NCBI GenBank assembly: GCA_021324035.1
Contig: JAJPJU010000132.1
Span: 1-24,495 of the forward strand
Reading direction: 5' to 3'
Source: Spartobacteria bacterium
GTDB lineage: Bacteria; Verrucomicrobiota; Verrucomicrobiia; Chthoniobacterales; UBA10450
Length of the DNA stretch: 24,495 nucleotides
A model generated the notes under the pieces. The model was not told the origin of the DNA, ran no database searches, and saw only the letters and a program-made list of their open reading frames with translations. A program made the position numbers and the translations under genes. Below, in pieces: positions 1-6,766 of the stretch (its first letter is position 1; every line of letters begins with the position of its first letter).

Positions 1-794
1 GTCTCATAAAAATAATCGCGAATCGCTTCGAGCATGACCAGGGTCACGGGCATCGTGGCGGCCGGGGAAATTTTTCCAGTCGAAGTTTTGATGAAATCGG
101 CGCCTGCACGCATCGCGATCTCGCTGGCGACGCGAACATTGTCGTAAGTCTGGAGTTCGCCGGTTTCCAAAATCACTTTGAGATGGGCCTGGCCGCAGGC
201 TTCCTTCACCGCCGCGATCTCGTCGAACACGCTATTGTGATCACCGGCCAGAAAATTCCCGCGATTAATCACCATGTCGATTTCATCGGCGCCATCACCG
301 GCCGCACTCCGGACCTCCTGAAGTTTCAATCGCAATGGCATCAATCCGGTTGGAAACGCAGTGGCGACCGAAGCCACTTTCACGCGTGAGTTTCCAAGAA
401 ACTTTTTCGCGAACTTCACCATATTTGGATAAACACAGACTGCGGCGCAGGCGGGGACTTCGTAACGCGGATCGAGCGGCTGCATCGCTTTGCGACAGAG
501 GAACACGATTTTTCCCGGCGTATCTTTTCCTTCGAGCGTTGTCAGGTCCATCATCGACACCGCGAGTTTCAAACCGGCGAGCTTGGCCGAAGTCTTGATG
601 CTTCGTTTCGCGAACGCGGTGGCACGCTCTTCGGCCATGACCTGGTCGATTGTCGGCCAGGAAAAACGGCGTCCGCGCGCAGGCTGGGCGCGTTCTCCTC
701 GATTATGGCGCAGGATCGATTTCATTGGCGAATCACATTGCGAGCCGAAAAATCTCGACAGGGGCGACCGCTTCCGTCCCTCAAACCGATTCAT
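1..794 (-). CDS. deoC: Deoxyribose-phosphate aldolase, 3' end beyond window
   Basis: This class I aldolase cleaves 2-deoxyribose-5-phosphate to glyceraldehyde-3-phosphate and acetaldehyde in cytosolic deoxynucleoside catabolism. The frame is open to the left edge, so the C-terminus is missing. From the ATG at 794, residues 230-241 read AGADFIKTSTGK. Here K236 matches the Schiff-base lysine of the family, and EIDMVIN holds D173, matching the proton-relay aspartate. The second active-site lysine (in the GFKPAGG motif) would lie outside the window. The sequence resembles the longer human DERA-like branch (MDLTTLEG, VCVYP, ASVATAFPTG, LEAIRDYF) more than E. coli DeoC. The start is uncertain: ATGs at 794, 725 and 638 are in frame, and only 794 has a weak purine-rich upstream stretch (GGCAGG). 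The first 45-50 residues are basic and low-complexity, so a later start is possible. No partner gene lies in the same operon within the window. Confidence 0.93.
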   Translation of the reverse strand, partial: MNRFEGRKRSPLSRFFGSQCDSPMKSILRHNRGERAQPARGRRFSWPTIDQVMAEERATAFAKRSIKTSAKLAGLKLAVSMMDLTTLEGKDTPGKIVFLCRKAMQPLDPRYEVPACAAVCVYPNMVKFAKKFLGNSRVKVASVATAFPTGLMPLRLKLQEVRSAAGDGADEIDMVINRGNFLAGDHNSVFDEIAAVKEACGQAHLKVILETGELQTYDNVRVASEIAMRAGADFIKTSTGKISPAATMPVTLVMLEAIRDYFYE

Positions 795-821
795 ACTCTA
801 AACCTGCCCGCTAAGGCAACG

Positions 822-944
822 ATGCAGACGCTGATTATTAATTCGTTTCTTGGAACTTCGGTGCCTTCGACGGGCAGTTTGATGATCGTCGCGGTGGTAT
901 CGCTTATTGGGCTGGCAGTTTCTCTGCGAATCAAACTTGGCTAA
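822..944 (+). CDS. Candidate 40-residue single-pass membrane peptide
   Basis: This is a short open frame starting at an ATG preceded by AAGG (813-816), a plausible ribosome-binding site about five bases upstream. The predicted peptide has a polar N-terminal half and one hydrophobic stretch (roughly residues 19-35, MMIVAVVSLIGLAVSL-like) followed by a basic end (RIKLG), as in a small single-span membrane protein. It lies in the divergent gap between deoC and glgX. I do not recognise a family. It could be a chance frame in a promoter region, and the only support is the ribosome-binding site and the hydrophobic pattern. Confidence 0.3.
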   Translation: MQTLIINSFLGTSVPSTGSLMIVAVVSLIGLAVSLRIKLG

Positions 945-1009
945 GCGTTCGTTCGCGCCCAAAGTCGATATGACTTTGTCGCAGCCCAGTCAAAAATCAT
1001 TTTCGCCTG

Positions 1010-3226
1010 ATGACTTCCAAAACCTTGCCCGGCAAACCGTATCCGCTCGGCGCGACCTGGACCGGGGACGGAGTCAATTTTGCCATCCTGTCGGAACACG
1101 CGACCGCGGTTGAGCTTTGTTTATTCGATAATCTCGACGCGCCGCGGGAGAGAATTCGGATTTCACTGCGCGAGCGGACCGATCAGGTGTGGCACGCGTT
1201 ACTGCCGGATGTTCGCCCGGGGCAACTTTACGGCTTTCGCGTTTACGGCCCCTATGATCCCGCCCACGGTCTGCGATTCAACGATTCGAAGTTGTTGCTT
1301 GATCCTTATGCCAAATCGATCGCCGGCCGGATCAAATGGTCGGACGAAATGTTCAGCTACATCGTAGGCGATCCTAACGAAGATCTGAGCCGCGATTCGC
1401 GCGACAACGCCTGGGCGATGCAGAAATCGGTGGTGATCGATGACGGCTTTGATTGGGGCAGCGATAAAAAACCGGAAACGCCGTTTTCGGAGTCGGTGAT
1501 TTACGAAGTGCACGTGAAGGGATTCACGAACCTTTGGCAGGAGATCCCGGAAAAATTACGCGGCACCTACGCGGGATTGGCAAATGAAAAAGCGATCCGG
1601 TATTTGAAGGACCTTGGCGTGACCGCTGTGGAGCTGTTGCCGGTTCATACTCATTTGAACGACAAGATCCTGTTTGATCGCGGCCTAACGAATTACTGGG
1701 GCTATAACTCGATCGGATTTTTTGCGCCGCAAGCCGGATACTCGAGCAATCGCGAGCCCGGGGCGGAAGTTACCGAATTCAAAGGAATGGTGCGCAATTT
1801 TCACGCCGCCGGCATCGAAGTCATTCTCGACGTCGTTTACAATCACACCGGCGAAGGAAATCAGCTCGGCCCGACGGTTTGTTTCCGCGGAGTCGATAAT
1901 CCGGTGTATTACAAGCTGCTCGCCGACAATCCGCGTTTCTATTTGGATTACACCGGCACCGGAAACACCGTCGACACCCTGACTCCGCGCGCGTTGCAGT
2001 TGGTGATGGATAGTTTGCGTTATTGGGCCACCGAAATGCGAGTGGACGGATTTCGTTTCGATCTCGCGTCCGCGCTCGCGCGCGACGGGAGCGGCTTCAA
2101 CAAGTTCCACGCCTTCTTCAAGATCATTCAGCAGGACCCGGTGCTGTCGCAGGTAAAGTTAATCGCGGAGCCGTGGGACGTTGGCGACGGCGGTTACCAG
2201 GTCGGCAACTTTCCGCTGCCGTGGTCGGAGTGGAATGGAAAATTTCGCGACGCGTTCCGAAGTTTTTGGAAAGGCGATGAGGGAAAAATTGGAGAAATCG
2301 CTTATCGATTGAGCGGTAGCCCGGATCTTTATCAGGACGACGGCCGCCTGCCTACTGCGAGCGTGAACATCCTCACGACGCATGACGGGTTCACCCTAAA
2401 CGATCTCGTCACTTACAACGACAAGCACAACCAGGCCAACGGCGAGAACAATCAGGACGGCGATAATAACAATCAATCGTGGAACTGCGGCGCCGAGGGA
2501 CCATCCGACAATCCCAAGATCAACGCTTTGCGGCGGAAACAGTGCCGGAACTTTTTGGTGACGCTATTTTTGTCGCAAGGCGTCCCAATGCTTTTGGGCG
2601 GCGACGAATTCGGCCGGACTCAAGACGGAAACAACAACGCATATTGCCAGGACAATGAGATCAGCTGGTTCAACTGGCAGAAGCGCGATGGCCAGCTGTT
2701 TGAATTCACCAAACGACTGATCGCGTTCCGCAAACAGCATCCGGTTTTTCGGCGACCGAAATTTTTGCAGGGAAAGCGCGTCCCGGGATCGGAACATAAG
2801 GACGTCATGTGGTTTAATCCCGGCGGAAATGAAATGACCGTCGAAGAGTGGACTTCGCCGTTCGTGCGCTGTCTTGGAATGCTTTTGGGCGGGGACGCCA
2901 ACGATGTGTTGGACGCGCGCGGCGAAGTCGTGAGTGATGAGACGTCCCTGTTGCTGATCAACGCGCACTACGAACCGATTCCGTTCTTGCTTCCTGGCGA
3001 AGAAAATCTCGAGTGGCAACTGATTCTCGATACCGCGACCGAGGAAGGTTTTTTGGCCAAACCGAAAAAATTTCCCTCCGGTGAAGATGTTGATCTTCGC
3101 GACCGAAGCGCATGTTTGTTGCGGCTGACCGGAGGCGAACAACCGAAAGCGCGCACCGAATCATGGAGGAAACGTTTGTTCAAGTTCGCCGAAGTCAGCG
3201 CGGAAGAAGAACGGACCCATGCGTGA
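1010..3226 (+). CDS. glgX: Glycogen debranching enzyme GlgX (isoamylase-type, GH13)
   Basis: This enzyme hydrolyses alpha-1,6 branch linkages of (limit) glycogen in the cytosol. The 738-residue product opens with a CBM48-type domain (about 10-110; PYPLGATWTGDGVNFA), followed by the GH13 barrel. Visible catalytic positions are the nucleophile D351 in DGFRFDLAS, the acid/base E387 in LIAEPWD and the transition-state pair H458-D459 in TTHDGFTLNDLV. NYWGYNS and DVVYNHTGEGN are also typical. The C-terminal beta domain ends in a basic tail. The ATG at 1010 is the only ATG downstream of an in-frame stop at 971 that keeps the full N-terminal domain. No clear ribosome-binding site is seen. It is somewhat longer than E. 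coli GlgX (657). No other glycogen gene is in the window. TreX/isoamylase activity is an alternative, but the family assignment is secure. Confidence 0.96.
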   Translation: MTSKTLPGKPYPLGATWTGDGVNFAILSEHATAVELCLFDNLDAPRERIRISLRERTDQVWHALLPDVRPGQLYGFRVYGPYDPAHGLRFNDSKLLLDPYAKSIAGRIKWSDEMFSYIVGDPNEDLSRDSRDNAWAMQKSVVIDDGFDWGSDKKPETPFSESVIYEVHVKGFTNLWQEIPEKLRGTYAGLANEKAIRYLKDLGVTAVELLPVHTHLNDKILFDRGLTNYWGYNSIGFFAPQAGYSSNREPGAEVTEFKGMVRNFHAAGIEVILDVVYNHTGEGNQLGPTVCFRGVDNPVYYKLLADNPRFYLDYTGTGNTVDTLTPRALQLVMDSLRYWATEMRVDGFRFDLASALARDGSGFNKFHAFFKIIQQDPVLSQVKLIAEPWDVGDGGYQVGNFPLPWSEWNGKFRDAFRSFWKGDEGKIGEIAYRLSGSPDLYQDDGRLPTASVNILTTHDGFTLNDLVTYNDKHNQANGENNQDGDNNNQSWNCGAEGPSDNPKINALRRKQCRNFLVTLFLSQGVPMLLGGDEFGRTQDGNNNAYCQDNEISWFNWQKRDGQLFEFTKRLIAFRKQHPVFRRPKFLQGKRVPGSEHKDVMWFNPGGNEMTVEEWTSPFVRCLGMLLGGDANDVLDARGEVVSDETSLLLINAHYEPIPFLLPGEENLEWQLILDTATEEGFLAKPKKFPSGEDVDLRDRSACLLRLTGGEQPKARTESWRKRLFKFAEVSAEEERTHA

Positions 3227-3310
3227 AAATTTTTTTGGACGCGTCCTTGTTCTTCGGAGCGAATCTATTATAGAGACAACAAGCGCAGTCTGAGGCGCGT
3301 AATTCGTTCA

Positions 3311-3775
3311 ATGACACCGACATCGCTTGTCATCGTGGCCGACCGCGGAAGTTTAAAAGCTTATCAAGTGGGTGAAACGCCCACTCGCGGACCAAGTTTG
3401 AAATTGGTTCAAGCCTTCGATATCACCGATGCGCACGGCAAGCTGATTGACAAGCTGAGTGATCTTGCCGGGCGCTTTTCAGTCACGGAGACCGCGGGAT
3501 CACACCGCGGCCAGGCTTCAATCGCGGAAAGCAAACTCCAAACTGAAACCGACCGGCGCATCAACAAGGAGCTGGCCGATCAGATCGCGAAGATCATTAA
3601 CGGCAACGCCAGGGAAGGCTGGTCGTTTGCCGCGCCGTCCGAAATTCACGCCGCAATCGTCGACCTTTTGCCGGGCCGCATTCGGGATCGAATTGTCGAA
3701 CACGTGAAATCCGATTTGGTGAAAGTGGAACCGGCCAAGCTAGCGAGTCACTTTCGCTCACTCAGACCGATATGA
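3311..3775 (+). CDS. Host-attachment / baeRF-type protein
   Basis: This 154-residue protein matches the family named 'protein required for attachment to host cells', now grouped with bacterial homologues of archaeo-eukaryotic release factors (baeRF). Recognisable signs are the N-terminal strand SLVIVADRGSLKAY, the central DKLSDLAGRF segment, the conserved HRGQASIAESKLQTETDRRI stretch and the C-terminal helix LPGRIRDRIVEHVKSDL. The 'host attachment' name comes from one old phenotype. A role at the ribosome or as a hydrolase is a family-level inference and has not been shown for this protein. It sits 84 bases after glgX and 105 bases before the ribosome-hibernation gene. No ribosome-binding site is evident at the ATG. 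Confidence 0.8.
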   Translation: MTPTSLVIVADRGSLKAYQVGETPTRGPSLKLVQAFDITDAHGKLIDKLSDLAGRFSVTETAGSHRGQASIAESKLQTETDRRINKELADQIAKIINGNAREGWSFAAPSEIHAAIVDLLPGRIRDRIVEHVKSDLVKVEPAKLASHFRSLRPI

Positions 3776-3791
3776 GAAGATGCGAGCGATC

Positions 3792-3822
3792 ATCGAGTAT
3801 CAAGCATCCAGTATCGAGAATC
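3792..3822. repeat. Degenerate 7-bp tandem repeat, 4.4 copies
   Basis: Four successive heptamers read ATCGAGT, ATCAAGC, ATCCAGT and ATCGAGA, then a partial ATC. The consensus is ATCnAGn. It lies in the gap between the host-attachment-like gene and hpf, just after the stop codon of the first. The perfect period of seven despite base changes argues for slipped or dispersed heptamer repeats rather than chance. Confidence 0.75.
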
Positions 3823-3880
3823 TTTCGGCCTTCGCGTTGAGCTTCCTTTAAGTCATTTCGTGAATTAGACTCCAACTACC

Positions 3881-4213
3881 ATGCAATTGCCCGTTAACAT
3901 CACTTATCGCGGCGTGGAAAAGTCAGACAAGATCGACGATCTAGTAATGACTCACGCTGCCCGACTCGACAAATTTTGCGATCATATCAACCGCTGCGAT
4001 GTCGCGATCGAGCAAACAAACCATACTCATCAAAAGGGGAATCCTTACCGGTGCCGGATCGATGTGACGGTCCGGCCCCGTCATGAATTGGTGAGTGACG
4101 AAGAGCAAATGGACAACGGCTCGCACGAACCGCTCAACAAAGTGATCCACGACGCGTTCAAAACGATGGAGCGGCAGTTGCGCCACCTCGTCGAGAAACA
4201 GCGCCGCGAATAA
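3881..4213 (+). CDS. hpf: Ribosome hibernation promoting factor, short form (S30AE family)
   Basis: The 110-residue product is a single S30AE domain (MQLPVNITYRGVEKSDKIDD, then HINRCDVAIEQ, then CRIDVTVRPRHELV, then VIHDAFKTMERQLRHL). This beta-alpha-beta-beta-beta-alpha order is that of HPF/RaiA proteins, which bind the decoding centre of the small subunit and inactivate ribosomes in stationary phase. It lacks the C-terminal dimerisation domain of long HPF, so it belongs with the short HPF/YfiA class. Sequence alone does not tell whether it promotes 100S dimers or only inactivates 70S. The only ATG in frame at the domain boundary is used. It is convergent with the next gene. Confidence 0.9.
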   Translation: MQLPVNITYRGVEKSDKIDDLVMTHAARLDKFCDHINRCDVAIEQTNHTHQKGNPYRCRIDVTVRPRHELVSDEEQMDNGSHEPLNKVIHDAFKTMERQLRHLVEKQRRE

Positions 4214-4255
4214 CACGGCGCTGTTAGCTGAATTGATTCTTTTGGGTTCCCGCGG

Positions 4256-4975
4256 TTACGGCGCGATCCGATCACACAAAGTGTCGGTGTGAAAAGCTAT
4301 AAGGTCGCGCAACTTGTACCAACCGCCTTGCTGGTTCCGGCCCATTTGCGCAATGCTCGCAATGTTGCCCTTGCCGTAGTCGGCCCAGGAATTCCAACGT
4401 TGCACCGTTAGAAAAGTCCACGCGGCGCCTTCCATGTGTTGCAGGGTCACGCGGCCGGCTGACGAATCGGTCGCATCCGGTGGCTGGTTCAAGAATTTGT
4501 CGAGTGCTTCCCGCTGACCGGCGGCCGGCCGATAAATCGAGACAACGTAAGCCGCGGCTTTGGTTTTCGACGCATCATCGGCGCCCATTTGTTTTGCGAA
4601 CTCTGTCCAGGATGGACCTGATGCGAACGTGTCGGTGTGGGCCGCATACATCGCCATTAGATTCGTTGCCGGCGCTGGGCGGTTCGCTTCGATCGTCGCT
4701 TTTGGGCCGAGATGCGTGATAACGCAGTAGTCCCAGGAATCTCCGTCTTCATGACGCAGAACAACAACGTGCCCCGGCGCACTCGCGTCCGGTGACGACT
4801 TTTTCATTTCTTCGCCGAGCTCTTTGGCTTTGCCCGTCGCAGCATTGGCAAAGTGAACGTGATAGAGATCTGTCCTTGTGCTGGCAGTACTGGCCGTTGC
4901 TGCCGGAGACGGACTTTGGGCGAAAGCGAAAGGCGCAAGCCCGATCGCAGCCAGGATTTGAATAGTGAATTTCAT
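4256..4975 (-). CDS. Exported protein with two related alpha/beta halves, unknown function
   Basis: From the ATG at 4975 the product is 239 residues with a clear signal peptide (MKFTIQILAAIGLAPFAFAQ, cleavage near 20). A low-complexity Ala/Ser/Thr linker follows. Two halves (about 36-125 and 140-235) share a layout. Each opens with a strand (DLYHVHFANAATGKAKEL; AAYVVSIYRPAAGQREAL). A second strand with an H-x-x-G/D pattern follows (VVVLRHEDGDSWDY; VTLQHMEGAAWTF). Each half closes with AxHTDT (AAHTDTF, AFHTDTL). This suggests duplicated ferredoxin-like, dimeric alpha/beta-barrel (ABM/NIPSNAP-like) units, which is inference. The frame extends upstream to 5104, but that part is basic, non-conserved-looking and would hide the signal peptide, so 4975 is preferred. 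The stretch GAAAGATC lies just upstream. Confidence 0.78.
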   Translation of the reverse strand: MKFTIQILAAIGLAPFAFAQSPSPAATASTASTRTDLYHVHFANAATGKAKELGEEMKKSSPDASAPGHVVVLRHEDGDSWDYCVITHLGPKATIEANRPAPATNLMAMYAAHTDTFASGPSWTEFAKQMGADDASKTKAAAYVVSIYRPAAGQREALDKFLNQPPDATDSSAGRVTLQHMEGAAWTFLTVQRWNSWADYGKGNIASIAQMGRNQQGGWYKLRDLIAFHTDTLCDRIAP

Positions 4976-5003
4976 AGTGATCTTTCGTGTTGAAGTTAGA
5001 GGC

Positions 5004-5022
5004 TCGCCCGAGATCCGGGCGA
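5004..5022 (-). other. 7-bp hairpin upstream of exported protein gene
   Basis: The sequence TCGCCCG (5004-5010), five-base loop, CGGGCGA (5016-5022) is a perfect 7-bp inverted repeat. It lies about 30 bases before the minus-strand ATG at 4975, so it may fall in the 5' untranslated leader or the divergent promoter region shared with the aldehyde dehydrogenase gene. There is no following T-run, so it is not a typical terminator. Operator or leader structure is conjecture. Confidence 0.3.
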
Positions 5023-5204
5023 TTGCTCGGCGGGTCCGCAGCTGTGTCAAGCGCAGGGTGAGGCCCGATGAATACGGGGTCAACGTAAAAATTTCGCGCT
5101 CCACAGCTTAGGATGGCGACCGCCGTACCGCGGAAAGAAACGGCAAGAACCTCCACGGCACAAAATCGGACCAGTGAAAGCCAAGTTGTAGGTGGCCCAT
5201 TTTC

Positions 5205-6683
5205 GTGGTCAGGCACATAAGTGTCGGCATGATCACGACACTTCATCCGACACCGGAAGTTTCGACGTCTGTGACTGGTCGAAAACCTTCGAAACGCAAA
5301 ACGTTTTCAGTAATTAACCCGGCGACAGGCCAGCCCTTTGCCGAAGTTCCGGCCGGCAAAATTTCGGACCTCGATGCCGCGGTAGCAGCAGCGCGCGCGA
5401 CGTTTTCGGTTTGGAGTGCAACTCCTGATAGGGAGCGTCAACGCCTGTTGCACGCCGTTGGCGACGCGCTGCAATCGAACATGGCCGCGCTGATGGAACT
5501 GGTAACCAAAGAAACCGGCAAACCATTGAAGGGTCTCAATGGAGTGGGTTCGGGGATGGAAGTGGGTGGGGCAATCGCCTGGACGCATGCAACCGCCGAT
5601 CTCACTCTGCCGATCGAAATTATTCAGGACAACGACGAAGCCCGAGTCGAAGTGCATCGCAAACCGCTCGGAGTTGTCGGTTCGATTCCGCCGTGGAATT
5701 GGCCGCTGATGATTGCGATCTGGCACGTCATTCCTGCCTTGCGCGCGGGAAACACCGTTGTGATCAAACCTTCCTCGCTCACTCCGATTGCCACCGCGCG
5801 GTTTGTGGAATTAGCGAACGAAATTCTGCCGCCGAACGTGTTGAATATCGTCACCGCCACTTCGGATTCGCGCGTTGGATCCGCGATGGCCGGGCACCCC
5901 GGTATCGACAAACTGGTCTTTACCGGCTCGACCGCGACTGGCAAAAAAGTCATGCAGAACGCCGCCGGCAATTTAAAGCGTCTGACTCTCGAGCTTGGCG
6001 GCAACGACGCGGGCATCGTTCTTCCCGATGTCGATCCCAAAAAATTCGCGCGGAAAATATTCGGCGTTGGATTCCACAACAACGGTCAGACCTGCGCCTG
6101 CCTGAAGCGACTGTATGTGCACGAAACCATTTATGAAGAATTGTGCGCTCAGCTCGCTGAACTCGCGAAAAACGTCATTGTCGGCGACGGATTGGATCCT
6201 GAGACCGACCTCGGACCGTTGCAGAACAAAGCGCAATTGGATTACATCGAGGAGTTGGTCGTCGACGCCCGTTCTCACCACGGCCGAATCTTGGCGGGCG
6301 GCCATCCAATCAGGGTAGACGGATATTTCTTCAAGCCTACCATCATTGCGGACGTGACCGACGGAATTCGGGTTGTGGATGAAGAGCAGTTTGGGCCGGT
6401 TCTGCCAGTGATCGAATATTCGGACATCGACGATGCGATTCGTCGCGCTAACGCTAACTCGAATGGCCTCGGCGGATCGATTTGGTCGAACGACACCGAG
6501 AAAGCCGCCCAGTTAGCAATGCGATTGGAATGCGGAACCGCGTGGGTGAACGAACATGGCGCCCTTCAACCGAATGCGCCGTTCGGCGGCGTGAAACAAT
6601 CGGGAATAGGTATCGAGTTCGGCCATTGGGGACTCGAGGAAAATACTTCGATTCAAACGGTCAAGATGATGAAACGCATTTAG
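5205..6683 (+). CDS. NAD(P)-dependent aldehyde dehydrogenase
   Basis: This is a cytosolic ALDH-superfamily enzyme oxidising an aldehyde to its acid. The 492-residue product shows the substrate-tunnel motif PPWNWPLMIA, the cofactor lysine in VIKPSSLTP, the nucleotide-binding FTGSTATGKK, the general base E263 in TLELGGNDAG and the catalytic cysteine C297 in GQTCACLKR. The C-terminal NAPFGGVKQSGIG is also typical. The first P of the tunnel motif follows I instead of the usual T (SIPPWNW). The substrate cannot be fixed. Acetaldehyde from deoC is tempting, but the genes are 4.4 kb apart on opposite strands. The GTG at 5205 has AGGTGG nine bases upstream. An ATG at 5229 is an alternative that removes eight residues. 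The gene diverges from the exported-protein gene. Confidence 0.93.
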   Translation: MVRHISVGMITTLHPTPEVSTSVTGRKPSKRKTFSVINPATGQPFAEVPAGKISDLDAAVAAARATFSVWSATPDRERQRLLHAVGDALQSNMAALMELVTKETGKPLKGLNGVGSGMEVGGAIAWTHATADLTLPIEIIQDNDEARVEVHRKPLGVVGSIPPWNWPLMIAIWHVIPALRAGNTVVIKPSSLTPIATARFVELANEILPPNVLNIVTATSDSRVGSAMAGHPGIDKLVFTGSTATGKKVMQNAAGNLKRLTLELGGNDAGIVLPDVDPKKFARKIFGVGFHNNGQTCACLKRLYVHETIYEELCAQLAELAKNVIVGDGLDPETDLGPLQNKAQLDYIEELVVDARSHHGRILAGGHPIRVDGYFFKPTIIADVTDGIRVVDEEQFGPVLPVIEYSDIDDAIRRANANSNGLGGSIWSNDTEKAAQLAMRLECGTAWVNEHGALQPNAPFGGVKQSGIGIEFGHWGLEENTSIQTVKMMKRI

Positions 6684-6714
6684 GCAGGGCGACGCCTTTA
6701 GGGACCTGCTTTTT
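6681..6714 (+). terminator. Probable intrinsic terminator after aldehyde dehydrogenase
   Basis: The stop codon is directly followed by GCAGG (6684-6688), which pairs with CCTGC (6705-6709). A run of five T (6710-6714) comes next. The 16-base loop holds a minor GGC/GCC inner pairing. Stem plus T-run fits a rho-independent terminator between the convergent aldehyde dehydrogenase and ftsH genes. The outer stem is only 5 bp plus a G-T and an A-T pair. Confidence 0.45.
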
Positions 6715-6766
6715 CGGACACCTGCACCAGTGATCAGGACGGCCCTTACTTGGGTCGGGACCCGGC

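Noticed and set aside
2564..3142. 192-codon minus-strand frame inside glgX
   Set aside because: Fully contained in a gene with intact catalytic motifs, with no ribosome-binding site or recognisable product.
3235..3271. Promoter before the host-attachment-like gene (TTGGAC or TTGTTC with TATTAT)
   Set aside because: Spacers of 25 and 13 bases do not fit a sigma-70 promoter.
4976..5104. 43-residue N-terminal extension of the exported protein
   Set aside because: It would bury a textbook signal peptide. The internal ATG at 4975 is the better start.
1..6683. deoC and aldehyde dehydrogenase as one acetaldehyde-disposal operon
   Set aside because: The genes are on opposite strands and 4.4 kb apart with unrelated genes between, so a link rests only on chemistry.
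6752..6763. GGGT/ACCC hairpin as terminator for ftsH
   Set aside because: Stem of only four pairs and no T-run on the minus strand.
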